Origin: Lachnospiraceae bacterium UBA3310
GTDB lineage: Bacteria; Bacillota; Clostridia; Lachnospirales; Lachnospiraceae
DNA length: 44,151 nt
Direction: 5' to 3'
Assembly (NCBI GenBank): GCA_002361355.1
Contig: DESQ01000003.1
Span: 42,785 to 86,935, forward strand
Below, one piece after another: positions 24,401 through 32,282 of the stretch. Under the pieces are notes generated by a model, which did not search any database, had not been told where the DNA came from, and saw only the letters and a list, made by a program, of their open reading frames with translations. Both the position numbers and the translations under genes were made by a program. Each line of letters begins with the position of its first letter. Within the stretch, counting starts at the first letter, position 1.

Positions 24401-24986
24401 CTCCCCACAGCTCAATCCGGTAAGGATTTTCTTCCGTCAGGTCAAAAACATCAATAATCCCGCCCCGGATACTGAACTGTCCCGGTGCTTCCACCTGATC
24501 GTACCTTTCGTAGCCGAGCCCGGAAAGCGCCGCCGCCAGACCACTCTCCGACACCACGGACTCCCTGCTTACGGAAATCACATGTTCCTGCCAGTTCTGC
24601 ATCGGCACCTGCGGCGCCATCAGCGCGTCGTAGGTCGTGATGACCGTCAGGGGCGTTTTCTCCGCCAGTCTGCGAAAAACCTTAATCCGCTCCTTGGTGA
24701 GCTGATTACCGTGGATATCCGCCTGAAAGAAAATCAGATCTTTGGCGGGATACAGCATGACGTTTCTGTCATAAAATTGATAATCCTCGTACAGTTCTTT
24801 CGCCCGCAGGTCATTGAAGGTGACAATCAGCTTACGGCGAAAGCCCTCGCCCAGACCGTAAATCATATGCAGTTTTTGGGAATCCGCGCAGCCGCTCAAA
24901 GCCACGGATGCTTTACTCTTTGCAAGGAGTTCCCGAATCTCCTCATATTCTCCCAGTTCCGCAAGGGGGGCTAATAATGCTCTCAT
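21432..24986 (-). CDS. mfd: Transcription-repair coupling factor Mfd
   Basis: 1184 residues, full length. It removes RNA polymerase stalled at lesions and recruits UvrA. In order: UvrB-like N-terminal module (about 1-350), the CarD-like polymerase-interaction domain (KVGDYVVHESHGLGIYQG near 507-524), the translocase with Walker A GDVGYGKTEI (658-667) and DEEQ (759-762), motif VI region QLRGRVGRS, and the C-terminal TRCF domain. A Lys-rich stretch (about 486-494) precedes the polymerase-interaction domain. The ATG shares one base with the pth stop codon, so the two are coupled, as often in Firmicutes. Confidence 0.98.
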   Translation of the reverse strand: MRALLAPLAELGEYEEIRELLAKSKASVALSGCADSQKLHMIYGLGEGFRRKLIVTFNDLRAKELYEDYQFYDRNVMLYPAKDLIFFQADIHGNQLTKERIKVFRRLAEKTPLTVITTYDALMAPQVPMQNWQEHVISVSRESVVSESGLAAALSGLGYERYDQVEAPGQFSIRGGIIDVFDLTEENPYRIELWGDEVESIRSFDVLSQRSIEKLETVSIYPATELILSKDELADGLKKIQKEGKKQAETLRKQMKTEEAHRVEVQMKELTEALVELGVSYNAVNLESYVRYFYPELTSFAACFAGEEAIIFLDEPIRIKEHVDAVELEFRESMAHRAEKGYILPGQMDVLFSAPAVAAGLENMRVVNLSAMEGKNPLVKVNQKFAVQARSLPSYNNSFDALVKDLKAYKKKGYRILLLSGSRTRAKRLAEDLREQEISAFYTEDPLREVQPGEVMCAYGRVHKGFEYPMLQFMVIAESDIFGAQKKKKRKKKHYEGQKINDFNDLKVGDYVVHESHGLGIYQGIEKVEVDHVVKDYMKISYRDGGILYVLATGLDVIQKYASADGGTKPKLNKLGTQEWTKTKSKVRTAVEEIAGDLVELYAARQEGKGYCYGIDTVWQREFEEMFPFEETEDQTAAIAATKADMESDKIMDRLICGDVGYGKTEIAIRAAFKAVQENKQVVYLVPTTILAQQHYHTFVQRMKDFPVRIDLLSRFRTAAEQKKTIADLKKGMVDIVIGTHRVLSADVEYKDLGLLIIDEEQRFGVAHKEKIKKLKENVDVLTLTATPIPRTLHMSLVGIRDMSVLEEAPEDRLPIQTFVCEYNEEMVREAIVRELARKGQVYYVYNRVNNIADVAASISELVPEAEVAFAHGQMKEAELERIMYDFVGGEIDVLVSTTIIETGLDISNVNTMIIHDSDQMGLSQLYQLRGRVGRSNRTAYAFLMYKRDKVLKEVAEKRLEAIREFTELGSGFKIAMRDLEIRGAGNLLGKSQHGHMQAVGYDLYCKMLNEAVKTKKGISVIEDFNTLVDLDVDAYIPPEYIVNEVQKLDIYKRIAGIENERECDDMREELLDRFGQIPKSVDNLLRIALIRSHAHRLYMPEVKGKNERVSFTLRPDAPIRVENIPLLISDYNGKLKFDPKGGPAFYLSYRKCGVIEKDEETLITLTQEALSKMEERLLAGELK

Positions 24987-25579
24987 CAGGACTCTTCCTC
25001 CTGTGTCGGTCGTTTACGCGTGTTATACTGATTCATGGCGGCGTCAGGGCCTTCGGCGATAATCGTCTCTATGGCCAGAGCCGCATTCCTCACGCTCTCG
25101 TTGACCGCTTCCCGCTCCTCCTGCAAAAAATGCCCCAGCACATAATCCGCCAGATCAAGTTTCGGCGGTTTGTCTCCAACGCCCATCCGCACCCGTATAA
25201 AGGAATCGTGTCCCAGATGTAAAATAATATTTTTCAGGCCGTTGTGGCCGCCGGCGCTTCCGCGCTTGCGAATCCGGATCTGCCCCACGTCCAGACTGAT
25301 ATCGTCGGAAATCACGATCAGTTCACTCTTCTCGTCCACTTTATAAAAGTCTATGACAGACCGGACGCTCTCACCACTCAAATTCATGTAAGTGATCGGT
25401 TTCACCAAAACCGCCTTCTGTCCGGCCACCATTCCTTTGCCGATTACAGCCTTGTGTTTTTGTTCTCCCAGCACAATGTCATTCCGCTCCGCGATCGCGT
25501 CGATCACCTCGAAACCGATATTGTGTCTGGTATTTACATATTTTCTGTCGGGGTTTCCCAATCCTACGATAATATACAT
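24986..25579 (-). CDS. pth: Peptidyl-tRNA hydrolase
   Basis: 197 residues from the ATG at 25579, giving the standard MYIIVGLGNP start; a longer frame to 25627 adds residues not found in the family. Pth frees tRNA from peptidyl-tRNA dropped by ribosomes. Conserved residues are in place: Asn and His in NTRHNIGF (His20), MNLSGESV with the substrate-binding Asn, SDDISLDVG with the Asp, and GSAGGHNGLK. It is followed directly by mfd. Confidence 0.97.
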   Translation of the reverse strand: MYIIVGLGNPDRKYVNTRHNIGFEVIDAIAERNDIVLGEQKHKAVIGKGMVAGQKAVLVKPITYMNLSGESVRSVIDFYKVDEKSELIVISDDISLDVGQIRIRKRGSAGGHNGLKNIILHLGHDSFIRVRMGVGDKPPKLDLADYVLGHFLQEEREAVNESVRNAALAIETIIAEGPDAAMNQYNTRKRPTQEEES

Positions 25580-25689
25580 GACTGCCTCTTCTACGCTCCC
25601 CTTCTCGTTTATCCTCTGGCTGCGCACTGCTCATTGCCAACGTGGACATTGTATCATATTCTCATAGGTCATAGCAAAGATAATTCACA

Positions 25690-25735
25690 AAAATAAAACA
25701 GCCTGAGCAGTCAAAAATAGCCGATCTGCTCAGGC
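25690..25735 (-). terminator. Terminator of the pst-pho operon
   Basis: Minus strand: a perfect 10-bp stem (GCCTGAGCAG at 25701-25710 with CTGCTCAGGC at 25726-25735), 15-base loop, then TGTTTTATTTTTG. It follows the phoR stop by a few bases and separates this operon from pth-mfd. Confidence 0.85.
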
Positions 25736-25741
25736 ATCCCT

Positions 25742-27397
25742 TTATCGGGGCAGCGTCACCGTGATCTCCGTCCCTTCCCCCACTGCGCTCTTTACCTCCA
25801 TTTTCGCCTGGTGGATTTTCGCCGCATGTTTTACAATAGAAAGTCCAAGTCCCGTTCCTCCCACCTCCTTGGAATGGCTCTTGTCTACCCGGTAGAACCG
25901 TTCAAAAATGCGCTCCTGATGTTCGGGCGCAATGCCGATCCCCGTGTCCCTGACAGATAAGACAACCGCCTGTTCCTCTTCGTGTATGTCCACAAAAACG
26001 CTTCCGCCCTCCCGGTTATATTTAATCGCATTGTCGCAGAGATTATAAATCACACTGTATAAAAGCTGCGGGATCCCCTCGTAACTGCCCGCCGTCCCGG
26101 ACAATTTCACGGTTACGCCGGCGGCGTCCGCCTCCGGCTGCAGACTTTGCACCGCTTTTTCCGCAAGCTCATAGAGATCCACATCTTCCCGCCCCATATC
26201 CTCCGCGCCTTCATCTAAGTGGGACAGACTGATAATGTCCTCCACCAGACGGATCATGCGCTGCGCTTCATTATAAATTTTTCCGGCAAAGGGGATACGG
26301 TCGTTTTCCTTCACCATGTCGTTTTTCAAAAGTTCCGCGTAACCGGAAATCGAATGGAGCGGTGTCTTCAACTCATGGGAGACATTCGCGGTAAATTCAC
26401 GGCGTATCTGTTCCGCTTTCTCTTTTTCCGTCACATTAAAAAAGAACAGCGCCGCCCCTCTGATGATATTTCCGGAAACAATCGGATCGGCATCCACCTG
26501 ATAGCTCTCCCCGCGCAGAGGAATAATTCTCTCCCCCCGCTCTCCCTGCAGGGCATCGGAAAGTATCTGATACAGATCCATATTACGGCAAAGCGACAAG
26601 ATGTCCATTCCGGTGCAGTCCGCCCCGGCGCCCAAAAGTTTTTTCGCCGCAGAATTGATGCTGATGATTTTTCCTTTCTGGTTCAAAAGCACCATACCCT
26701 CGTTCATGCTTCCGATAATCGTGCCCAGTTCGTTTTCTTTCTGAATCAGTTCCTCCTTTTGCCGTCGCAGTTGCTTTTGCTGGCTGTCAATGCGCCGCAG
26801 AAGCGGGGACAGTTCATCATAGTCCTCATTTGACAGCGGGTTCTCCAAATCCACCTCGTTTAACGGCTTCACTATTTTTTCGGAAACGCGAATCGCCAGA
26901 ACAATAGAGAGAATGAACGCGATGACAAACACAATACAAATCGGCTGTAACATTCCGAAAAGCAACGTTAAAATCGAGTGCTGGGAAACGGACAGCCGAA
27001 GCACCGTACCGTCGGGAAGCCTCTGCGCAGAATAAAAAGAACGTGCCAGAAGGGTTGCCGAATATCTCCGGCTCTCCCCATAACCTGTATTGAGCGCCTC
27101 CTTCACTTCCTCCCTCTCCAGATGATTTTCCATCTCCTCCGTATCGGTTCTGCTGTCGTAGAGAACCGTCCCATTTTCGGCTATCCATGTGATCCGGTAA
27201 TTCGACACACGCAAATCCTGGAAATAGGAAATTCCTTCATTCGCAACGCCCTGTGCGGCAAGATTCGTCTGCATTTTCAACTGTTCCTGCTGCACCTGCG
27301 AAAAATACTCGTACAGCACTCCCATAATCAGTACGATCGCGGCCAAAAAAACAGTGAGCGCCACAAAACAAATGGATCGAAAAATTCGTTTGGTCAT
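25742..27397 (-). CDS. phoR: Phosphate regulon sensor histidine kinase PhoR
   Basis: 551 residues from the ATG at 27397, which overlaps the phoB stop (ATGA). Membrane helix 1 (about 10-30), an external sensor part (31-140), helix 2 (about 145-170), a HAMP-like linker, a PAS domain (about 222-320), HisKA with VSHELKTPLHS (His341) and a HATPase with NLCDNAIKYN, DTGIGI and GGTGLGL. It phosphorylates the response regulator under phosphate shortage, held in check by PstSCAB and PhoU. The layout matches PhoR of Firmicutes. Confidence 0.93.
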   Translation of the reverse strand: MTKRIFRSICFVALTVFLAAIVLIMGVLYEYFSQVQQEQLKMQTNLAAQGVANEGISYFQDLRVSNYRITWIAENGTVLYDSRTDTEEMENHLEREEVKEALNTGYGESRRYSATLLARSFYSAQRLPDGTVLRLSVSQHSILTLLFGMLQPICIVFVIAFILSIVLAIRVSEKIVKPLNEVDLENPLSNEDYDELSPLLRRIDSQQKQLRRQKEELIQKENELGTIIGSMNEGMVLLNQKGKIISINSAAKKLLGAGADCTGMDILSLCRNMDLYQILSDALQGERGERIIPLRGESYQVDADPIVSGNIIRGAALFFFNVTEKEKAEQIRREFTANVSHELKTPLHSISGYAELLKNDMVKENDRIPFAGKIYNEAQRMIRLVEDIISLSHLDEGAEDMGREDVDLYELAEKAVQSLQPEADAAGVTVKLSGTAGSYEGIPQLLYSVIYNLCDNAIKYNREGGSVFVDIHEEEQAVVLSVRDTGIGIAPEHQERIFERFYRVDKSHSKEVGGTGLGLSIVKHAAKIHQAKMEVKSAVGEGTEITVTLPR

Positions 27398-28068
27398 CTC
27401 GTCCCCTCCATGCGATACCCGACGCCTCGCACTGTTTCCACATAATCGCCGCATTCTCCCAGCTTCGTCCGGAGAGTGCCGATATGAACGTCTACGGTTC
27501 GGGTCTCTCCCATATAGTCCATCCCCCACACCAATTCCAGAAGCTGGTCGCGGGTATACACCCTTCCCGGATTTTCCATCAGGGTACGCAGTAGTTTATA
27601 TTCTTTCAGTGTCAGTTGTATCCGTTCCCCATTTACGAGAACAATATACGTCTCCAAATCCAATTCCAGCTTTCCGATTTTCAGGCACTTCCTCTCCTCC
27701 TGCGGACAGGTACGGCGAAGCACCGCCCGGATACGGGAAACCATCTCCATCATGCCAAAGGGCTTTGCCAGATAGTCGTCCGCCCCCAGGTCAAGGCCGA
27801 TGACCTTGTCATACTCCGTCCCCTTGGCGGTCGCCATAATAACCGGTATCTTCTCTGTCTCCGGCTGACGCCGTAATTTTTTTAATATGGAAATGCCGTC
27901 CTCGCCGGGAAGCATAATATCCAGCATAATCATCTGCGGTTTCTCCGTCTGCAGCGCATCGAAAAGCGCGTCGCCGCAGGTAAACCCTTTTGCCTCAAAC
28001 CCTGCGGACTGCAAAGTATATATCATCAAATCACGAATCGAGCCGTCGTCCTCCACACAAAAAATCAT
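27394..28068 (-). CDS. phoB: Phosphate regulon response regulator (PhoB/PhoP type)
   Basis: 224 residues. Receiver domain with acidic pocket EDD (6-8), phosphoacceptor Asp50 in MLDIMLPGEDG, Thr80 and Lys102; then an OmpR-type winged helix (about 125-222, with RIQLTLKEYKLLRTLM and GMDYMGETRTVDVHIGTLR). It would bind Pho boxes such as the one upstream of pstS. It lies between phoU and phoR, so the regulators are part of the operon they control. Confidence 0.93.
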   Translation of the reverse strand: MIFCVEDDGSIRDLMIYTLQSAGFEAKGFTCGDALFDALQTEKPQMIMLDIMLPGEDGISILKKLRRQPETEKIPVIMATAKGTEYDKVIGLDLGADDYLAKPFGMMEMVSRIRAVLRRTCPQEERKCLKIGKLELDLETYIVLVNGERIQLTLKEYKLLRTLMENPGRVYTRDQLLELVWGMDYMGETRTVDVHIGTLRTKLGECGDYVETVRGVGYRMEGTR

Positions 28069-28150
28069 ATACGCCCGCCCCTTTCTGTCCCATTATATCC
28101 TTTCGCCCCAATCATACTACAGAATCTCCGCCACATCAATGATCCGGCAC

Positions 28151-28795
28151 TCATCCTTCCTTTTTCCCCGTAAGGGAAAACAGTACCCACTTCGCCACAT
28201 TAACCGCATGATCCCCGATCCGCTCAAAGTATTTTGCAATCATCAAAAGGTCGATGGCGTACTCCCCGTCCGTCTCCGGCTGACTGAATAGGTCAACCAA
28301 TATTTTCTTTACCTGATTGAAAAAATCATCCACCACATCATCATAATCAATTACCGCCCTCGCCATCTGTCCGTCCTTTTTTACAAAGGCGTCTATGCTG
28401 TCCGTCACCATCTTGATCACGGCGGTCGACATATCCTGGATGATTTGCATATCCTCTGTCGCGCGGATATTTGCCAACCTGATAATCTCCGCAATATCCG
28501 CGGACTGATCCCCGATCCTTGCCATATCCGTCACCATCTTCAACGCGGAGGAAACCACACGCAGATCCTTTGCCACAGGCTGACGCTGTAAAAGCAGTTT
28601 CAGGCACATGCTCTCAATTTCCCGTTCCTTATTGTCTATCTGCGCGGAAAGGTCGCAGACATCCCCCGCAAGCGCAGGCGTCCCCTCCACCAGCGCTTTT
28701 GCAGACAGGGCAATGGCATTCTCGCAGAGCGCTCCCATCGTAATCAATTCCCTGTTAAGTAAATCCAACTGTTCGTCAAACTGCAAACGCATCAT
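28151..28795 (-). CDS. phoU: Phosphate signalling protein PhoU
   Basis: 214 residues forming two three-helix PhoU repeats, each with the acidic metal-binding segments typical of the family (ALKMVTDMARIGDQSADIAE and LLMIAKYFERIGDHAVNVAK). It links the Pst transporter state to PhoR and limits phosphate uptake. The start overlaps the pstB stop by four bases (ATGA). An 82-base gap follows before phoB, the largest gap in the operon. Confidence 0.95.
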   Translation of the reverse strand: MMRLQFDEQLDLLNRELITMGALCENAIALSAKALVEGTPALAGDVCDLSAQIDNKEREIESMCLKLLLQRQPVAKDLRVVSSALKMVTDMARIGDQSADIAEIIRLANIRATEDMQIIQDMSTAVIKMVTDSIDAFVKKDGQMARAVIDYDDVVDDFFNQVKKILVDLFSQPETDGEYAIDLLMIAKYFERIGDHAVNVAKWVLFSLTGKKEG

Positions 28796-29541
28796 CCAAA
28801 CCTCCCCGTAATATAATCCTCCGTGCGCTTATCCTGCGGCATGGAAAACAGATTCTGAGTCTCCCCAAATTCCACCAGCTCTCCCAGCAGGAAAAACGCC
28901 GTCCTGTCCGCAATGCGGAGGGCCTGCTGCATATTGTGGGTCACAATTACAATGGTGTATTTCTCCTTCAATGTAAGCGCCAGCTCCTCCACCTTCGCAG
29001 TGGAAATCGGATCCAGCGCACTGGTTGGCTCATCCATCAGCAAAACCTCAGGCTCCACAGCCAGCGCACGGGCAATACAAAGCCGCTGCTGCTGGCCGCC
29101 GGACAATCCCAGAGCGGATTTTTTTAACCGGTCTTTTACCTCATCCCAGATCGCCGCCCCGCGCAGGGATCGTTCCACAATTTCATCCAGCGCAGCCTTT
29201 GACCGGACGCCGTGGGTTTTCGGCCCAAAGGCAACATTGTCATAAATACTCATGGGAAACGGATTCGGCTTCTGGAATACCATTCCCACCCGTCTGCGCA
29301 GCAGATTGACATCCATATCTCCGTATATATCCTCTTCATCCAGACTGATTATTCCCTTGATCTGACAGCCCTCCACCAGATCGTTCATCCGGTTGATGCT
29401 TTTCAAAAGAGTCGATTTCCCGCATCCCGACGGCCCGATCAGGGCTGTGATTTCCTTTTCCTGAAAGGACGCGTTTATATTTTTTAGAGCCTGAAAACTA
29501 CCGTAAAACAGATCCAGTTTCTCCACCGTTATCTTATTCAT
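28792..29541 (-). CDS. pstB: Phosphate ABC transporter ATP-binding protein PstB
   Basis: 249 residues, normal length. Walker A GPSGCGKS (36-43), Q-loop VFQKPNPFP, the family's hallmark, signature LSGGQQQR, Walker B LLMDEPTSALDP and the His switch VTHNMQQA. It powers import through PstC and PstA. The start overlaps pstA by four bases and the stop overlaps phoU. Confidence 0.97.
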   Translation of the reverse strand: MNKITVEKLDLFYGSFQALKNINASFQEKEITALIGPSGCGKSTLLKSINRMNDLVEGCQIKGIISLDEEDIYGDMDVNLLRRRVGMVFQKPNPFPMSIYDNVAFGPKTHGVRSKAALDEIVERSLRGAAIWDEVKDRLKKSALGLSGGQQQRLCIARALAVEPEVLLMDEPTSALDPISTAKVEELALTLKEKYTIVIVTHNMQQALRIADRTAFFLLGELVEFGETQNLFSMPQDKRTEDYITGRFG

Positions 29542-30392
29542 CTTTCCACCTTCTTCGCCAGAAATCCCGAAACCGCATTGATCAAAATAACAACCACAAG
29601 AAGCACCACCGCAATCGCATAGGTCTGATTGATATACAGCCCTTCACCCGAAATCGCGTACATATGAACCGATAAAGTCCGCGCCGAGGCAAAGAGACTG
29701 TCCGCGATCTCGGCCACCGTCCCGGCGGTAAAAATAAGAGCCGCCGACTCTCCCACAATACGCCCCACGCCCAGAATCACACCGGATAATATTCCCGGAA
29801 CGGCACAGGGCAGGACAATGAAAAACACCGTCCGCATTTTTCCCGCTCCCAGACCGAAGCTGCCTTCCCGGTAGCTGTCCGGCACACTCCGCAGCGCCTC
29901 CTCCGTCGTCCGCATAATAAGCGGCAGAATCATAATGCCAAGGGTCAATGCGCCAGAAAGCAGAGACAGTCCCAGATTGAGATATTTTACAAAAAACAGC
30001 GATCCAAACAGACCGTAGACAATGGACGGGATGCCCGCCAGAGTTTCCGCTGTGATCCCCACAACAGGAACCAGCTTATTTTTATGCCCCGCATACTCCG
30101 TCAGATAAATCGCCGCGCCTATTCCTACCGGAACTGCAAACAACAGCGCAAGTACAGTCATAAACAGGGTGTTTACAAGCGCCGGAAAGAGAGACACATT
30201 CTCCGTTGTGTATTTGACGCAAAACAGGGACGGCGTCAAATAGGGAATCCCTTTCACCAGAATGTAGACAATGATGAAAAGCAGGGCAAGCGATGTGAGC
30301 GCCGCCGCAAGGCACACGGCCAAAAACAGGAGTAACGATTTTGGATCCCGCCTGTAGGCGCGCCATTTTTTCTTTCCTTTTTTCACCATCAT
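29538..30392 (-). CDS. pstA: Phosphate ABC transporter permease PstA
   Basis: 284 residues with six predicted membrane helices and the ABC permease loop EALRSVPDSYREGSFGLGAGKMRT shortened here to its centre (SYREGSFGLGA), which contacts PstB. The N-terminus is basic and cytoplasmic. ATG at 30392 follows AGGAGGGG and overlaps the pstC stop. It pairs with PstC to form the channel. Confidence 0.95.
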   Translation of the reverse strand: MMVKKGKKKWRAYRRDPKSLLLFLAVCLAAALTSLALLFIIVYILVKGIPYLTPSLFCVKYTTENVSLFPALVNTLFMTVLALLFAVPVGIGAAIYLTEYAGHKNKLVPVVGITAETLAGIPSIVYGLFGSLFFVKYLNLGLSLLSGALTLGIMILPLIMRTTEEALRSVPDSYREGSFGLGAGKMRTVFFIVLPCAVPGILSGVILGVGRIVGESAALIFTAGTVAEIADSLFASARTLSVHMYAISGEGLYINQTYAIAVVLLVVVILINAVSGFLAKKVER

Positions 30393-31237
30393 TTTCCCCT
30401 CCTGTGAAGCAGGGATAGCGACAGATTGATCAGCAGAATAAACCCAAAAAGGACAACCGCCGTGGCAATCAGCGCCTCTCTGTGCAGATCCGTGGAATAC
30501 CCCATCTCCAGCACAATATTGGTCGTCAGTGTCCGCACGCCGGAGAGAACGTTTTTTGGAATCACCGCCTGATTTCCCGCAACCATCATCACCGCCATGG
30601 TCTCTCCGATGGCGCGCCCGATCCCCAGCACAATACCCGCGAAAATACCGCTCTTTGCCGCCGGAAGCACTGTGTAAAAAACACTTCTCTCATGGGAAGC
30701 TCCCAGCGCAAGCCCGCCCTCGTAATAACTTTCGGGGACCGCCCGGATCGAAGTTTCCGAGACGCCGATAATCGTGGGCAGAATCATCAATCCCAGCAGG
30801 ACGGAAGCCGTCAGGACACTCATGCCGCGCCCGCCAAAGGTCTCCCGCACAAAGGGCACCAGCACCACCACCCCGAAGAAACCATAGACCACCGACGGAA
30901 TTCCCGCCATCAGGTTGACCGCCGCCTTTAAGGGCTTATAGATCCGTTTGGGGCAAAACCGCGCCAGAAACACCGCTGTCAGCACGCCCACCGGCACCCC
31001 GATTAAGAGCGCGCCGGCTGTCACATAAAGCGATCCGACAATCATTGGGAAAATACCATACAGATGATTGGCAGGCTTCCACCTTGTACCAAACAGGAAA
31101 CGGAAGATGCCGATCTCCCTGATGGCGGGAATGCCGCTTGCAAACAGAAAAATACAGATCAGTATAACCGCTGCGACGGAGACGCCGGCTGTCAGAAACA
31201 GCAGCGCCTCCATTGCCTTCTCTTTCCATTGTTTCAT
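30389..31237 (-). CDS. pstC: Phosphate ABC transporter permease PstC
   Basis: 282 residues from the ATG at 31237 after GAGGTAACG; a longer frame to 31333 would run into pstS and has no ribosome site. About six membrane helices are visible, with the inner loop RAVPESYYEGGLALGAS for docking on PstB, and a basic helical tail. It starts 11 bases after the pstS stop. Confidence 0.94.
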   Translation of the reverse strand: MKQWKEKAMEALLFLTAGVSVAAVILICIFLFASGIPAIREIGIFRFLFGTRWKPANHLYGIFPMIVGSLYVTAGALLIGVPVGVLTAVFLARFCPKRIYKPLKAAVNLMAGIPSVVYGFFGVVVLVPFVRETFGGRGMSVLTASVLLGLMILPTIIGVSETSIRAVPESYYEGGLALGASHERSVFYTVLPAAKSGIFAGIVLGIGRAIGETMAVMMVAGNQAVIPKNVLSGVRTLTTNIVLEMGYSTDLHREALIATAVVLFGFILLINLSLSLLHRRGK

Positions 31238-31248
31238 ATCCGTTACCT

Positions 31249-32133
31249 CTACTGAACGATGTCCTTCCAGACAGTCGCTTCCCCCGTAAAGATATCCTTT
31301 ACCTGTTCGCTGGTAAACCCGGCGGCCGGACAATCCTGATTCACAATTACCGCGATGCCGTCCATGGCAATGACTGTTGTAGTCAATCCCTGTCCCTTCT
31401 CCGAATCCTTTAATTCGCGGGACGCCATACCGATATCGCAGGTGCCGTCTATCGCGTCAGCCATCCCCGTGGAGGAATCGCTCTGCTGAATCTCGATCGA
31501 CACGCCGGCATTTTTCGCAAGGTAAGCCTCCTTCAACTTTTCCATCACCGGTGTGACGGAACTGGAGCCTGCCACAACAATTTCCCCGCTCTCCATACTG
31601 CCGCTGTAAGGCTCTGTCCCGGCCACGGAAATATAGCCGTTATCCTCAATTACTGCCTGTCCGTCCGCACTCATGATAAAATCAATAAAATCCTGCGCGC
31701 TGTCGCTTAAGCCCTCCTTCGTGGCAATATTAAAGGGGCGGGCAATTTTGTAATCGCCGCTTTTGATATTCTCCACGGACGCCTCCACACCATCAATCTG
31801 AACCGCCTTTACCGTATCGTTCAGAGAACCGAGGGATATGTAACCGATCGCGTACGCGTCTTTCGCAACAGTTGTCATCATGACAGAGGTGGAATTTGTC
31901 ACGGCGGCGTTATCCGTCGTATAATCTATCTTCTCACCCGATTCGTCCTTCTGCTCAACGCCGAACAGTTCGATAAAAGCGCCGCGCGTACCGGAGCCTT
32001 CCTCCCTCGTAAGCACATTGATCTCTCTTGCCGTGTCAAAATCGGAAGGGTTTCCGCCGCCGCACCCTGTCAGCATGGACAGCGAAAGCGCCGCCGTCAT
32101 AAAAAGAGCCACATATTTCTTTGATGTTTTCAT
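31249..32133 (-). CDS. pstS: Phosphate-binding lipoprotein PstS, domain halves in swapped order
   Basis: 294 residues with a lipoprotein signal (LTGC, lipid on Cys24). It captures phosphate outside the membrane for PstCA. The two halves are in reverse order against ordinary PstS: the segment normally in the second half (REEGSGTRGAF, residues 43-53, with the SGT phosphate contacts) comes first, and the normal opening (VVAGSSSVTPVMEK, 186-199, then SDSSTGMADAIDGTCDIGMA) comes second. The protein thus looks circularly permuted but complete. The gene leads the operon, preceded by a ribosome site AAAGGAG and a Pho-box-like repeat. Confidence 0.9.
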   Translation of the reverse strand: MKTSKKYVALFMTAALSLSMLTGCGGGNPSDFDTAREINVLTREEGSGTRGAFIELFGVEQKDESGEKIDYTTDNAAVTNSTSVMMTTVAKDAYAIGYISLGSLNDTVKAVQIDGVEASVENIKSGDYKIARPFNIATKEGLSDSAQDFIDFIMSADGQAVIEDNGYISVAGTEPYSGSMESGEIVVAGSSSVTPVMEKLKEAYLAKNAGVSIEIQQSDSSTGMADAIDGTCDIGMASRELKDSEKGQGLTTTVIAMDGIAVIVNQDCPAAGFTSEQVKDIFTGEATVWKDIVQ

Positions 32134-32211
32134 TTTGTATTCTCCTTTGCCTGTTTAGTTTGTTTTCAAACAAAGCATACAAAAGAAACATCAAGTCCAA
32201 TACCGTGGCTC

Positions 32212-32228
32212 TGTAAAATCCATGTAAA
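32212..32228 (-). promoter_or_regulatory. Pho-box-like direct repeat upstream of pstS
   Basis: Minus strand: TTTACA, 5 bases, TTTACA. The 11-base period and TTnACA core agree with PhoP boxes of Bacillus-type Firmicutes, where response-regulator dimers bind repeated hexamers. It lies about 80 bases upstream of the pstS start codon, a suitable place for activation. Confidence 0.5.
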
Positions 32229-32229
32229 T

Positions 32230-32271
32230 AATCGAGCAAAGCTCGATTGCGAGATTCGCTTCGCGACCTCG
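32230..32271. repeat. Double palindrome between the AstE-like gene and pstS
   Basis: Two adjoining hairpins: an 8-bp stem with a 3-base loop (32230-32248, ATCGAGC arms) and a second with CGAG/CTCG outer and TCGC/GCGA inner stems (32250-32271). On the minus strand the first is followed by ATTATTTACA, so it may end the upstream operon. The arrangement also resembles small interspersed palindromic repeats. Confidence 0.5.
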
Positions 32272-32282
32272 GAATATGCCAT

